From NCBI RefSeq assembly GCF_025913575.1, contig NZ_CP109785.1:2480001-2544000 (forward strand): a DNA stretch of 64,000 nt, written 5' to 3'. Under the pieces are notes generated by a model that had not been told where the DNA came from, ran no database searches, and saw only the letters and a program-made list of their open reading frames with translations. This document shows positions 55,516-64,000 of the stretch, piece after piece. This stretch comes from Halocatena marina. Lineage in GTDB: Archaea > Halobacteriota > Halobacteria > Halobacteriales > Haloarculaceae. A program made the position numbers and the translations under genes. Position 1 is the first letter of the stretch; every line of letters begins with the position of its first letter.

Positions 55516-57326
55516 AGTTGATCCTCCGAAAGCGCGAATTGAGCGTTGTTGCCGCCACTTGACACCATTGGGTAGACGTTCTCTGCGGGATCGACGTATG
55601 CATCTACGACGCTCGGACCATCGTACGCGCGGGCTGCCTGAAGCGTGTCCGCGGTGTCGTCGTAATCACGGAGCGTAAAGCCCTTCGCACCGAACGCCTC
55701 GGCCAACTTTGCGAAGTCGGGGATCCACGGATATTCGGACGCCATCCGGCGCTGCCCGAAGAAGGCATCCTGCCACTGGCGAACCATCCCGATCGCCTCG
55801 TTGTTGAGCACGATCACGGTGATATCGAGATTCTCGCGGACGGCCACGCTGAGTTCCTCGACAGTCATTAGGAACGAGCCATCGCCATCGAAACAGACGA
55901 CCTCACGATCCGGAGCGGCAACCTTCGCCCCGAGCGCGGCGGGCAGTCCGTAGCCCATCGTTCCAAGCCCGTGTGAGGAGATCCACGTGTTCGGCTCGGT
56001 GAACGACCAATACTGCGCTGCCCACATCTGATGCTGGCCGACGCCTGTCGTGACGATGGCGTCATCGGGCGTGATTTCGTCCATCGCTTCGACGACGAAC
56101 TGCGGCTTCAACGGCTCGTCATCGGGCGTGGCGTACGTCATCGGGTACTCCTCTTTCCACGTCACGCACTGTTCGCGCCACTCATTGGCATCGGGCGTAC
56201 ACGCCATCTCGGTGTGCATCTGCTCGATGACCCGCGCTGCGTCACCGATCAGTGGGTACTCGGCGTGAACGTTCTTCGAGATTTCCGCAGGGTCGATGTC
56301 GGCGTGAATGACCTCCGCATCGGGGGCGAACGTCTCGATACCACCGGTGAGACGGTCATCGAACCGGGTTCCGATCGCAAACAGACAATCACAGTGTGAG
56401 ATAGCCATGTTCGCGTACCCTGTTCCGTGCATCCCGGCCCACTCCATCGATAGCTCGTGATCTTCGGGGAAACTCCCGATACCTGGCATCGTCGTGACGA
56501 CCGGGATCTGATACTCGCGTGCGAAACGACGCAATGCCTCACTCGCGTCGCCTTTGATGACGCCGCCACCAGAGAGGATGAGCGGCTTCTCTGCGTCCGC
56601 GAGCACCCGTGCAGCCTCACGAACCGCTTTTTCGTCTGGCTCTTCGGTGATTTCGTGATACTCCGGCAGTGAGGCAGTGTCGGGGTCGGTGTCGGTGTCT
56701 CCGAGTGTGACATCCTTTGGAAGGTCAACGAGCGTTGGCCCGGGTCTTCCCTCACGGGCGAGCATGAACGCTTCACCGACCACGTCACCGACGGTGTCCG
56801 AATCGCCGGCGAAGTAGTTCGCCTTCGTGATCGGCCGAGTGACACCGACCGTATCCGTTTCCTGAAAGGCGTCGTTGCCAACGAGATTCGTTGGGACCTG
56901 CCCGGTCAGAGCGATGACCGGATCAGAGTCCATGTCGGCGTCAGCGATTCCGGTCGCGAGATTTGTCGCACCCGGACCAGACGTGGCCATACAAACGCCT
57001 GGAGTTCCAGTGACCTGCCCGTAGGCGTCAGCAGCGTGGGCTGCGCCCTGCTCGTGGGCCATCGTGACGTGGTTCAGATCGGAGCCCGTAGAGTACAATG
57101 CGTCGTAAACAGGCATAATCGCTCCACCCTGCACGCCGAAGAGATCCTCGACGCCAACGTTCCGTAATGCGGCCACGACCGATTCGGCTCCTGTCGTGAC
57201 TACGGACTGGCGTTCGCTTGTACGCTCGTTTTCACTCTCGATTTCGGTTCCACTCTCGCTGGTGGCAGTATCTGTCGTGTGCTGTTCGTCTGTGTCGGGA
57301 ACTGTTGTCGATGCGTGCTCGCTCAT
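55512..57326 (-). CDS. ilvB: Acetolactate synthase catalytic subunit
   Basis: Thiamine-diphosphate enzyme, 604 residues, making acetolactate from pyruvate. GVEDLFGVQGGAIMPVYDAL and MAHEQGAAHAADAYGQVTG (with the activating Glu) are near the start; the middle has GTRFDDRLTGG; the TPP motif is GDGSFLMTVEELSVAVRENL...NNEAIGMVRQWQ. The first about 45 residues are an acidic extension. It is separated from leuA by about 280 bases containing a strong hairpin. Confidence 0.96.
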   Translation of the reverse strand: MSEHASTTVPDTDEQHTTDTATSESGTEIESENERTSERQSVVTTGAESVVAALRNVGVEDLFGVQGGAIMPVYDALYSTGSDLNHVTMAHEQGAAHAADAYGQVTGTPGVCMATSGPGATNLATGIADADMDSDPVIALTGQVPTNLVGNDAFQETDTVGVTRPITKANYFAGDSDTVGDVVGEAFMLAREGRPGPTLVDLPKDVTLGDTDTDPDTASLPEYHEITEEPDEKAVREAARVLADAEKPLILSGGGVIKGDASEALRRFAREYQIPVVTTMPGIGSFPEDHELSMEWAGMHGTGYANMAISHCDCLFAIGTRFDDRLTGGIETFAPDAEVIHADIDPAEISKNVHAEYPLIGDAARVIEQMHTEMACTPDANEWREQCVTWKEEYPMTYATPDDEPLKPQFVVEAMDEITPDDAIVTTGVGQHQMWAAQYWSFTEPNTWISSHGLGTMGYGLPAALGAKVAAPDREVVCFDGDGSFLMTVEELSVAVRENLDITVIVLNNEAIGMVRQWQDAFFGQRRMASEYPWIPDFAKLAEAFGAKGFTLRDYDDTADTLQAARAYDGPSVVDAYVDPAENVYPMVSSGGNNAQFALSEDQL

Positions 57327-57427
57327 ATATTACTCCCGACGCGATCGTGTCGTCGCGCGTCGTACATACGTGTCTGCTGTGCGTAATTGTTCGAAAGCGG
57401 TGCAATAAACGTCGAAAAATGAGGTGG

Positions 57428-57451
57428 TGTAGGGGCTAGTGTGCCCCTACA
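57428..57451 (-). promoter_or_regulatory. Strong hairpin between leuA and ilvB
   Basis: A perfect 9-base stem TGTAGGGGC/GCCCCTACA with a 6-base loop, about 155 bases after leuA and about 100 before ilvB in the direction of transcription, followed by CATTTTT. It could be a terminator for leuA, an attenuator-like element for ilvB or an operator. No coding frame spans the gap. Which role applies cannot be decided from sequence. Confidence 0.45.
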
Positions 57452-57606
57452 ATAATCGCGAGAATCGCATCGCTCCCAGCAGCCGTACGCCGTGTGGCAA
57501 CAGGGAGTGTCATTACCAGACGGTGCTCCGCAGTGATGATAAAACTTCCGTGAGCGGCAATTGTACGTGTGCCGTCGCTGTCGGACAGAGCAAACAGGAG
57601 AGATCA

Positions 57607-58834
57607 TCAGTTCACACTCACCTGCTCTTTCTCTTTGGTAACGCCCACGTCACGTGCGAACTCCCGCAGTCGCTCGGTTGTGACGCGCTCTTTTTCGGCT
57701 CCTGTGTCCTTGACGCGACGGGTGATCGTGCTGACCTCTTCGGTGGTTGGTCGGAACCCCTCGTCTTCGAGGCGTTCTCGAACGGAATGTTGCCCAGTGT
57801 GCTTACCGAGCACCAGTTCTCGTTTTGCACCCACCATCTCGGGGGTCATGACACCCGGCTCGAACGTGTCCGAATTTTCGATGACGCCTGCCGCGTGAAT
57901 TCCGGATTCGTGGGAGAACGCATTGCGTCCAACGACAGGTTTGTTCGCTGGAACAGTGATGTCGCTTTTTCCCTCGATCATCCGGGACAGTTCAGTGATG
58001 CGCGTCGTGTCGATGCCTGTCGTCACGTCATACAGACTCTCCAACGAGGTCACCACCTCTTCGTAGGCGGCGTTACCCGCGCGTTCACCGATGCCGTTCA
58101 CGCTGACTTGTGCTTGTGCCGCACCGGCCTCGTAGCCAGCGACGGCGTTCGCAGCAGCCAACCCGAAGTCGTCGTGCGTATGCACGTCGATCTCGGCGTC
58201 GGTATGCGCACAAACGGTCTCGATGAGGTCGTAGAACCGAGTGGGCGTCGCGACACCACACGTGTCTGGAATATTGATCCAATCGACACCCGCCTCAGTG
58301 ACGCCCTCGACGATATCGATCAGGAACGCCTCGTCGGTTCGTGTGGCGTCCATCGGTGAGAACATCACGTCGGCACCGGCGTCGCAGACGCGCTCTACGG
58401 ACTCAATCGAACGCTCGCGGACTTCTTCTCGCGTGGCGTGCATCGAGTCTTGCAACTGCACGTCGCTCGTGCTTGCAAACACGTGGACTAGCCCAACGCC
58501 CGAATCGAGCGCAGCGTCAATATCTTTCTCGACGACGCGGGCCAACCCGCAGACAGTCGTATCTGTACTTTCGGCAATGTCACGGACGGCCTCGAACTCC
58601 GCATCAGAGTTGACAGGGAACCCGGCTTCGATGACGTGTGTCCCCATCTCGTCCAACAGCGCCGCTATCTCTCGTTTGTCGTCGTACGAGAACGATGTGC
58701 GCGGCGACTGCTCTCCATCACGGAGCGTCGTATCGAAAACTCGTGCGTGACCGATTTCAGAAGTGGAATCTAACGTGCCCTGGAAGAACTCGACCCGCCG
58801 GCGACGCCGACGTGTCCTCCGTGCTTTGGGTCAT
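57607..58834 (-). CDS. leuA: 2-isopropylmalate synthase, apparently frameshifted near its start
   Basis: Condenses acetyl-CoA and 2-oxoisovalerate, the first step of leucine synthesis. From about codon 17 onward the frame is fully LeuA-like: DTTLRDGEQ, EAGFPVN, HTHDDFGLAAANA and GHARV... The only in-frame start in this main frame is a TTG at 58656, which would drop the DTTLRDGEQ catalytic/metal motif. The expected start ATG at 58834 (or 58840), just downstream of a TATA box, is in another frame; the two meet at about 58789-58797. Adding one 5-base TCGAG unit there would join them into a 410-residue protein. It is thus either a sequencing or assembly error, or a real mutation. Confidence 0.82.
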
Positions 58835-58859
58835 GTGCATTCGTCCAATACTGGACTCT

Positions 58860-58868
58860 GCATATAAG
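58860..58868 (-). promoter_or_regulatory. TATA box of leuA
   Basis: CTTATATGC on the minus strand, centred about 25-30 bases before the two ATGs at 58840 and 58834. The distance suits a leaderless transcript and supports those ATGs, not the TTG at 58656, as the true start of leuA. Confidence 0.55.
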
Positions 58869-59202
58869 CCTATCCCTCACGGAGAATACTGCTTCCCACA
58901 CCACAGTGCCAGATCACCAAAACCGCATGACGTAATCGTCATCAAGGTCGTTGGAACACCTAATACATATCCCTACAATGGGGACGATCGACGAGCATCA
59001 CCTCGCGTTCGTATTTAAATTTTCAAAGTTTTATTGCCGGAATTAATTATCAGCTATGTGGCGCGCGCTCACCGATCACATACTAGGATACTATCAGATG
59101 ACATCCAAATAACAACTCATGTGGTTTCGTGAGAAACCAGCAGAGATCGTAGACAGACAACAAGCGTGAGAAGACCAAAACGACTCAATCGTCTGGGGAG
59201 CG

Positions 59203-59211
59203 TTTTTATTT
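59203..59211 (+). promoter_or_regulatory. TATA-like box of the DUF5779 gene
   Basis: TTTTTATTT lies 21-29 bases before the ATG at 59232, the expected place for a leaderless haloarchaeal promoter. Confidence 0.5.
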
Positions 59212-59231
59212 CACGCCCGAGTGTGGCGAGT

Positions 59232-59522
59232 ATGGAGGAATTCGATCTCGATCTACTAGCTGCCGAGGATCAATTGGACGAAGAAGATGCAGACAATCGG
59301 ATCATCCTCGACGTACTCGACGGAACGACGCCGCCTGCCGAATGGATCGGCGCCATTCGAGAAGGGTTCGTACTCGTTCTCGCGATCGAAGGTGACCTAA
59401 ACGAACTCGCCGCTGAATTCGCGCGCAAGATCAAGGATATGGGTGGTCATCTCGTTCACTTCCGCGGGTTTTTGATTGTCACTCCACCAGGTATTCACGT
59501 CGATATGGATCGACTAGGGTAA
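59232..59522 (+). CDS. DUF5779-family haloarchaeal protein
   Basis: A 96-residue acidic protein (MEEFDLDLLAAEDQLDEED at the start) with a short alternating alpha/beta core: NRIILDVLDG, WIGAIREGFVLVLAIEGDL, ELAAEFARKIKDMGGHLVHF, GFLIVTPPGIHVD. It matches what I remember of DUF5779, a haloarchaeal family of unknown function. The start at 59232 is favoured by the TATA box 25 bases upstream over a frame open to 59166. Confidence 0.72.
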   Translation: MEEFDLDLLAAEDQLDEEDADNRIILDVLDGTTPPAEWIGAIREGFVLVLAIEGDLNELAAEFARKIKDMGGHLVHFRGFLIVTPPGIHVDMDRLG

Positions 59523-59590
59523 CGGGAAGCACGAGCAAGAGAGATCGGACACGTAGTTCACGTCTCACACCCTCATGTTTCGATTTTAGT

Positions 59591-60337
59591 TCACACGAGT
59601 GTCACGTAGTGGCCGTCGGGATCCGTTACTCGAATTCCTGTGTCGAGTCGCTCGACAGACGCGGGTCGGTCGATTCGATCGAGCAGTGCTTCTGGTGTTT
59701 GATCGCCCGTACCGAGTCCGAGGTCGACGTGGACACCACCCCGAGCGTCGGCGATCCCCAGTTGTGGTTCCCAGAGTTCGAGATCGAACGAGCCAGTCGT
59801 GAGACGTATTCGCTGGCGATCGCTCCCACGATCGACGACTGTGAATCCGAGCGACGTATAAAACGACTCGGCACGGTCGAGCGATTCGACCTCCAAAACA
59901 ACTTCGAAGACACCCGTGATGCCCCGCCCACTCACACCGGATTCGCGTTCTCGCTCGTTCGTTCCCTCTCCCTTGCTTTCACTTTCAGCGTTTGTATTTG
60001 CTGTCTGTCCGATTTCGACGCAGTTGCCTTCGGTATCGTAGAAGTACAGTGACTTCGTCTCGCCGAATTCGTATTCCGCGAGATCGAAGTGTTGAGAGAG
60101 GCGATTCCACCAGTCGCTGTATTCGTGTGCCGGCGTCGAGAACGCGTAGTGGGTGTGCAACCCGCCACGAGGGACACCGCTCGGGCGCCGGAGCACGATT
60201 TCTGTCTCTCCCGCCGTGAGAACGGCTTCAGTGTCGGTCTTGCGGACAGCTGGAAGATCGAGGTGTCGTTGGTAGAACGACAGCGCTCGGTCGAGATACT
60301 TGACTTCGAGGGCAAGCCATCTGAGTGACAGCGACAT
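59591..60337 (-). CDS. Two-domain VOC (glyoxalase/dioxygenase-fold) protein
   Basis: A 248-residue protein with two VOC modules. The first (residues about 5-110) runs WLALEVKYLDRALSFYQRHLDLP to YFYDTEGNCVEIGQ; the second (about 140-248) runs VFEVVLEVESLDRAESFYTSLGFTV to RVTDPDGHYVTLV. A linker rich in E, S and G joins them. Metal-ligand positions (H near each strand start, E in CVEIGQ) are only partly recognisable, so activity is uncertain. The start at 60337 follows family alignment. Confidence 0.78.
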   Translation of the reverse strand: MSLSLRWLALEVKYLDRALSFYQRHLDLPAVRKTDTEAVLTAGETEIVLRRPSGVPRGGLHTHYAFSTPAHEYSDWWNRLSQHFDLAEYEFGETKSLYFYDTEGNCVEIGQTANTNAESESKGEGTNERERESGVSGRGITGVFEVVLEVESLDRAESFYTSLGFTVVDRGSDRQRIRLTTGSFDLELWEPQLGIADARGGVHVDLGLGTGDQTPEALLDRIDRPASVERLDTGIRVTDPDGHYVTLV

Positions 60338-60540
60338 ATGACTAATATGAATCTCATCAACCATATATTATTCACGTTCTAACGTATCTGAAGATGATCA
60401 TATAGCAACACGAACCTATCGACGGTGACGAAAAATAGAGATCATCTACGATGGAATTTACGCTCTCGACCAGACGCTGTGATTGTTGCATACAGGCGAC
60501 TACAATCTGTTCCTCACAGGGCCACACCCAGTCAAATGAG

Positions 60541-60798
60541 CTATTGACGGGAGAGTTTGATGCCGCGAGCGATGGTGTAGATGAGTATGCTAGCAATCCC
60601 TGTAATCACGAATATCCATCCAAGCATATTACCAATCCACCAGAGGATACTTCCGGGACTGTAGTATCCGATGTTCGGGATTCCGGCGAAACCGATGAGG
60701 GCAAGCGTTCCCCAGAAGAGAAGGATAGCCGCAATTCTTTTTCCATCTCTGAGCAGTTCTCGGAGATCTATCGCAGCGGGACCAGATTCAGCTGTCAT
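60541..60798 (-). CDS. Small two-helix membrane protein
   Basis: An 85-residue protein with two predicted transmembrane helices (about residues 22-40 and 52-75) and a short polar N-terminus (MTAESGPAAIDLRELLRDGK). The loop holds PNIGYYSPGS. I do not recognise a family. Coding is supported by the hydrophobic pattern and a basic end after the second helix (IARGIKLSRQ). Confidence 0.6.
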   Translation of the reverse strand: MTAESGPAAIDLRELLRDGKRIAAILLFWGTLALIGFAGIPNIGYYSPGSILWWIGNMLGWIFVITGIASILIYTIARGIKLSRQ

Positions 60799-61004
60799 GA
60801 ATTAGCCGATGAATTGCACCGAACAAGTGTGTTATCTTAGCGTTTCCCTGATGTAAATAATGACTCACGCATCTATCCGACGCTCGTCATCCACTGGAGT
60901 ATCGAACTACTGATATTTTCGACAGGGCCATTCTGAACAGACTCGAATCTGTTCACGCAGTCTCATTCGGAAGAGATCCGAAGACAACAACGCTCTGTCG
61001 CGTC

Positions 61005-62639
61005 TCAATCTGTTGCAGTGATCGGACCAACAGGACCGCTATAGAGACCACCACCACCATCTCCGTCGTAGACGCGCACCGCGAGCACGTTCTCGCTGCC
61101 GAAATTGATCGTCTCCGGCTGGGCCGTGTACCGTCTGGCTTCCGACCAAGCCGTCTCGTAGCCGTTCTCAGGGAACGACCCGGTTTGTCCGATTTTCGTC
61201 CCATTGAGGAACGTCTCATCCACGTCGTCGATTTTCCCGGCTGGAAGTTCGAGCGCGTGCCCGCTCCATTCAGTTGGCACGGAGAAGCGCTTGCGGAACC
61301 ACCCGTACACCTGATTTTCGGTGTAATCGGAGTGATCTTCCCAGTTCGCGGGCAGCGTGACCGACGTCCACCCGCTGTCGTCGAGCCCCGGTTCTTTCCA
61401 CGACGAATCATCACCGCGATGGAACAGCCACTCGCCCGCAAGCGAAATCTGTGGCACCGTCAGCAAGCGTGGCGGGAGGCTGTCTACAGTCACCTCGAAG
61501 ATTCCGGCGTCTCCAACGCGCTGCTCGAAAGAGACGCGTGTTTTCGTGCCGGGCTGTAGCGAGACCGTCTCAGTCTCGATCACGTTGTCGTTGATTTTCA
61601 ACGGGACGTCGATGTCTGTTGGCTTGCCACCCGTGTTCCGAACGATTGCGCTCACATCGAGCTGTCCAGCTTCATCGTCGAAATCGACCGTCAAGTCGCC
61701 GAACGAATCCGCACTTGCGAACGCGTACGGGAGAGTGCGACGCGAGAGTGCCATCGGAGATTCATCGCCGGTTATCGGACGGAGACCAACCACGAACGAG
61801 AACGGACCATCCGGAACGACGCGGTATTCGGGGAGCGTCTGGATCGGTGTTCCGCCCACGCCAGTAACAGCGTGATCGAGATTGAGCGTCACGGCATCAC
61901 TATCCTCTAGTTGGTACGTGAACAGCGCCCGATCGAGATTCTCGGGCGCGATGTGATGTGTGCTGACGTTCAGACTAGAATGTCCGAACACAGCAACACC
62001 ATCGCTTCCGTCAGTGAGGGTCGCCCACCGAACGTCCGACTTGTTTCCGTAGTCTTGCGGGCGGACGTAGGGGACATACTGCTCTTCGACCGTCCCACCA
62101 TAGACACCGGTTTTCATCCCAGTCTTCCGATCGGGATACGTTTCGTGGGGGCCACGTCCGTACCAGTCGAACTGCTGGAGTGAATCTTGAAGCCCGAGCT
62201 GAACGCCCACGCGACCGATCCAACTCGAAATCGCTTCTTTCAGTGCATCGTTCGGTGTTGCACGAACTCCCAGCAGGATATCGCCGGTCCCGAGCACGTG
62301 ATAGAGATAATCCGTTGCAAAGGCCGCATCCTCACCGGGCGCAGAGACCGTCGTCTCGAAGTGGATGCGCAGTACCTGATCGGCAATGGATTCAACCGAG
62401 ACAGATTTCACCGTGTGATCGAGTCTGTCGAGTCCAGCAGCACGCCACTCTTCGACTTCGGCCGATCCCCAGCTGACGTTTTCGTTCGAGATTGGCGTCC
62501 GCCAAACGTTGAACCGAGGACCACGCCCACTCACGAGCAGTTCCCGTCCGTCGTGTTTCATCGACGTGAGTCCACTCGTCTTATCGAACGTGTACTCGAA
62601 TCCAGATCCACTGACTGTGATTGTGTCTGTTGTACTCAT
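61005..62639 (-). CDS. Beta-galactosidase C-terminal part (small-subunit-like, GH2)
   Basis: A 544-residue protein matching the C-terminal domains of LacZ-type GH2 enzymes: the beta-galactosidase small-chain domain (FEYTFDKTSGLTSMKHDGRELL, GPRFNVWRTPISNEN, DWYGRGPHETYPDRKTG) with its active-site loops, then a beta-sandwich, and a jelly-roll sugar-binding module (SLAGEWLFHRGDDSSW, WFRKRFSVP) at the end. It starts four codons after, and in the same frame as, the stop of the upstream part, so the two may form a heterodimer like LacL/LacM, or be a gene split by one nonsense codon. Confidence 0.82.
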   Translation of the reverse strand: MSTTDTITVSGSGFEYTFDKTSGLTSMKHDGRELLVSGRGPRFNVWRTPISNENVSWGSAEVEEWRAAGLDRLDHTVKSVSVESIADQVLRIHFETTVSAPGEDAAFATDYLYHVLGTGDILLGVRATPNDALKEAISSWIGRVGVQLGLQDSLQQFDWYGRGPHETYPDRKTGMKTGVYGGTVEEQYVPYVRPQDYGNKSDVRWATLTDGSDGVAVFGHSSLNVSTHHIAPENLDRALFTYQLEDSDAVTLNLDHAVTGVGGTPIQTLPEYRVVPDGPFSFVVGLRPITGDESPMALSRRTLPYAFASADSFGDLTVDFDDEAGQLDVSAIVRNTGGKPTDIDVPLKINDNVIETETVSLQPGTKTRVSFEQRVGDAGIFEVTVDSLPPRLLTVPQISLAGEWLFHRGDDSSWKEPGLDDSGWTSVTLPANWEDHSDYTENQVYGWFRKRFSVPTEWSGHALELPAGKIDDVDETFLNGTKIGQTGSFPENGYETAWSEARRYTAQPETINFGSENVLAVRVYDGDGGGGLYSGPVGPITATD

Positions 62640-62651
62640 AGGTTTCCAGAA

Positions 62652-64000
62652 TTAATTGTTCACCGAGATATCCGGCATCTCCGAGATCTGTTCGAGAGCA
62701 GGGGTTGGAACGTCGAACGGTAGTTCGAACTGCTCGAAGGCGATCTCATGGCCCGCATCGGCGTACCACGTATTCTCAGCGAGGTGGAAGCTGACGACGA
62801 GCCAGTAGTCCGCGCCGGGTTCGAGTTCCGGCTGATCAAAAGGAATCTCGACTGTGGTTGTGTCGTTCGGTTCAAGTTCGATATCGAGTGATCCCTGTTG
62901 GAGAGTGTCACCGTCCGCGCGCAGCTGCCACTGCGTTTCGAGGGCAGAGAGATTCGTAAAGTTGTAGCGGTTGGTGACCTCCACGAGACCAGCAGCGAGA
63001 TCAGCCCCGCGCAGCCGAACCGGCTGATGAGCTTTTTTCAGCTGCCAGAGTTCGGGCCGGGGAACGCGGTCTGCGTCGACGAGACCGTTACAGCAGAACG
63101 GATCGACGCCGTACGAACGGAAGGTGCCGTCGGTCTCGAACGTCTCGAAATCGAGCCAGAGCACGGCACTGCTTCCGGGATCAGAACTACCCAGCTCGTT
63201 GGCCGAGAGACCTCGATCGTGGATGGCTGCCCGTCGGTAGCGAGCGTTCGAGAGCCAGCCCTCCCAGTTCGCCCGGTGTTTGTCCGCGTTCCGGCCGATG
63301 TTGACCGGCCGTGGATTGTGATTGATACTGCCGTCGTGTGGGGTCGATGCCAACTGCGTGCCGTCCACGTAAAGACGTAGTTCGCTTCCGGTGTGAACGC
63401 CAGCGACGTGGTGCCAGTTCCCGTACCAACCGTCAGGGACGGTCGATTCGGCGGTGACCCACTCTTCGTCGGGATCGTAGACGAAGAACTGGAGTGTCGA
63501 CTCATCGCTCATCTTCAATCCGTACTGAGTGTCACCCTTTGTGAGGAAGGCGTCCGACCCGGTCCACGGCTGCCGGGGCTGCACCTCGATTTCGAGGGTT
63601 AGCCCAGACTCTGTGACGTCGAGGCTCGGATCGCGGTACAGTTCGACCCAGTCATCGAGTCCCGAAAGCTCGACTGCCGATCCTCCTTTCGCATCAACCA
63701 CAGTTGGTTTACCGTGGAAGACGCCGTCATTTCCGTATTCGGTAGCATCGGGTGTAGTGGTGTGTTTCTCGTCGAGCCGTTGATTCACCCAGTCCCAGAT
63801 GAAGCCACCCTGCAACTGATCGTGTTCCTCGATCTCTTCCCAAAATCGCTCGACGAGACCGAGGCTGTTTCCCATCGCGTGATTGTACTCGCCCATGACG
63901 GCCGGGCGCTGTTCGTCTTCATCATCGGCAATGTCGACGAGATCGGAGGGGCTGATGTACCGCGGACCGATAACATCTGCGTAGGGAGCGACGCCACCGT
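62652..64000 (-). CDS. Beta-galactosidase large part (GH2), incomplete at the window edge
   Basis: The visible 448 residues are the end of a GH2 TIM barrel with the nucleophile motif GEYNHAMGNS (Glu codon at 63888-63890) and GGFIWDWVNQ, continuing upstream past the window (GGVAPYADVIGPRYISP). Directly after WDWVNQ an extra beta-rich domain of roughly 200 residues is inserted (LEIEVQPRQPW..., WYGNWHHVAGVHTGSELRLYVDG, INIGRNA-like), a LamG/concanavalin-type lectin fold; the barrel then resumes at DPFCCNGLVDADRVPRPEL. A TAA at 62652 ends it. The start lies beyond 64000. Confidence 0.85.
   Translation of the reverse strand, partial: GGVAPYADVIGPRYISPSDLVDIADDEDEQRPAVMGEYNHAMGNSLGLVERFWEEIEEHDQLQGGFIWDWVNQRLDEKHTTTPDATEYGNDGVFHGKPTVVDAKGGSAVELSGLDDWVELYRDPSLDVTESGLTLEIEVQPRQPWTGSDAFLTKGDTQYGLKMSDESTLQFFVYDPDEEWVTAESTVPDGWYGNWHHVAGVHTGSELRLYVDGTQLASTPHDGSINHNPRPVNIGRNADKHRANWEGWLSNARYRRAAIHDRGLSANELGSSDPGSSAVLWLDFETFETDGTFRSYGVDPFCCNGLVDADRVPRPELWQLKKAHQPVRLRGADLAAGLVEVTNRYNFTNLSALETQWQLRADGDTLQQGSLDIELEPNDTTTVEIPFDQPELEPGADYWLVVSFHLAENTWYADAGHEIAFEQFELPFDVPTPALEQISEMPDISVNN

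Larger units (their letters stand above)
58841..59231. other. Divergent promoter region of leuA and the DUF5779 gene
   Basis: No gene recognised. An inverted repeat ATGACG-TAAT-CGTCAT lies at 58927-58942, about 60 bases upstream of the leuA TATA box, and could bind a regulator. The centre around 59015-59055 is AT-rich. TATA boxes for both flanking genes are listed separately. Confidence 0.4.

Noticed and set aside
1..64000. CRISPR arrays, insertion sequences, integrases, attachment sites, rRNA and replication origins
   Set aside because: No regularly spaced direct repeats, transposase or integrase motifs, rRNA stretches or origin-binding repeats with a Cdc6 gene were found by eye.

Overview
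The window is chromosomal DNA of a haloarchaeon (class Halobacteria). The evidence is direct: acidic proteomes, archaeal ribosomal proteins (S13, S4, S11, L18e, L13, S9, S2) in the canonical archaeal order with RNA polymerase subunits D, N and K, an archaeal mevalonate kinase/isopentenyl phosphate kinase pair, euryarchaeal RPA/RPA-associated genes, a fused double TatC, short TATA-like boxes about 25-30 bases before many starts, and numerous ATGA start/stop overlaps. I cannot name the genus with confidence. The middle (about 20.4-24.5 kb) looks more AT-rich than the rest.

Layout. 0.36-9.3 kb: a complete arginine cluster on the + strand, argG-argH, then a separate promoter and argW-argX-argC-argB-argD-argE-argF, which uses the LysW-type carrier protein instead of N-acetyl groups. 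10.0-13.8 kb: the RPA operon (single-stranded DNA-binding protein, COG3390 partner with a very long acidic insert, calcineurin-like phosphoesterase). 13.9-20.4 kb: single metabolic genes (FAD oxidoreductase, Sir2, cupin, glutaredoxin-like, redoxin, creatininase-like, acyl-CoA dehydrogenase) and a decayed PIN toxin gene. 20.4-26.3 kb: an accessory island with a decayed HEAT gene, two intact HEAT-repeat paralogues, a 602-residue coiled-coil protein with an unusual repeated tail, and, convergent to them, a membrane-anchored VirD4/TraD-like ATPase. 26.6-34.9 kb: tRNA-Ser, rps13-rps4-rps11-rpoD, tRNA-Leu, rpl18e-rpl13-rps9-rpoN-rpoK-eno-rps2, mvk-ipk on the - strand. 35-50 kb: moaA, Mrp ATPase, SHOCT membrane protein, Nudix, fused TatC, a NodU-type carbamoyltransferase, hflX, FAH-family hydrolase, SLC13/RCK transporter, UPF0173 hydrolase, OsmC, DUF5799 and a broken PemK/MazF toxin. 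50.4-58.8 kb: the branched-chain amino acid cluster leuA, ilvB-ilvN-ilvC-(small protein)-leuC-leuD-leuB on the - strand. 59-64 kb: DUF5779, a double VOC protein, a small membrane protein and a GH2 beta-galactosidase divided over two adjacent frames and running off the window.

The best candidate for something undescribed is the 20.4-26.3 kb island. The coiled-coil protein carries three gapless copies of a unit in which two H-[LI]-P motifs lie exactly 22 residues apart, following an almost uninterrupted run of about fourteen heptads. Two HEAT-repeat scaffold proteins are encoded immediately upstream, and a lone coupling-type ATPase lies next door. A structural link among them is inference. Other points worth a second look are an apparent frameshift at the start of leuA that deletion of one 5-base tandem unit would explain, the LacL/LacM-like in-frame split of the beta-galactosidase, two toxin-gene relics, and a small protein of the leu operon built from an internal duplication.
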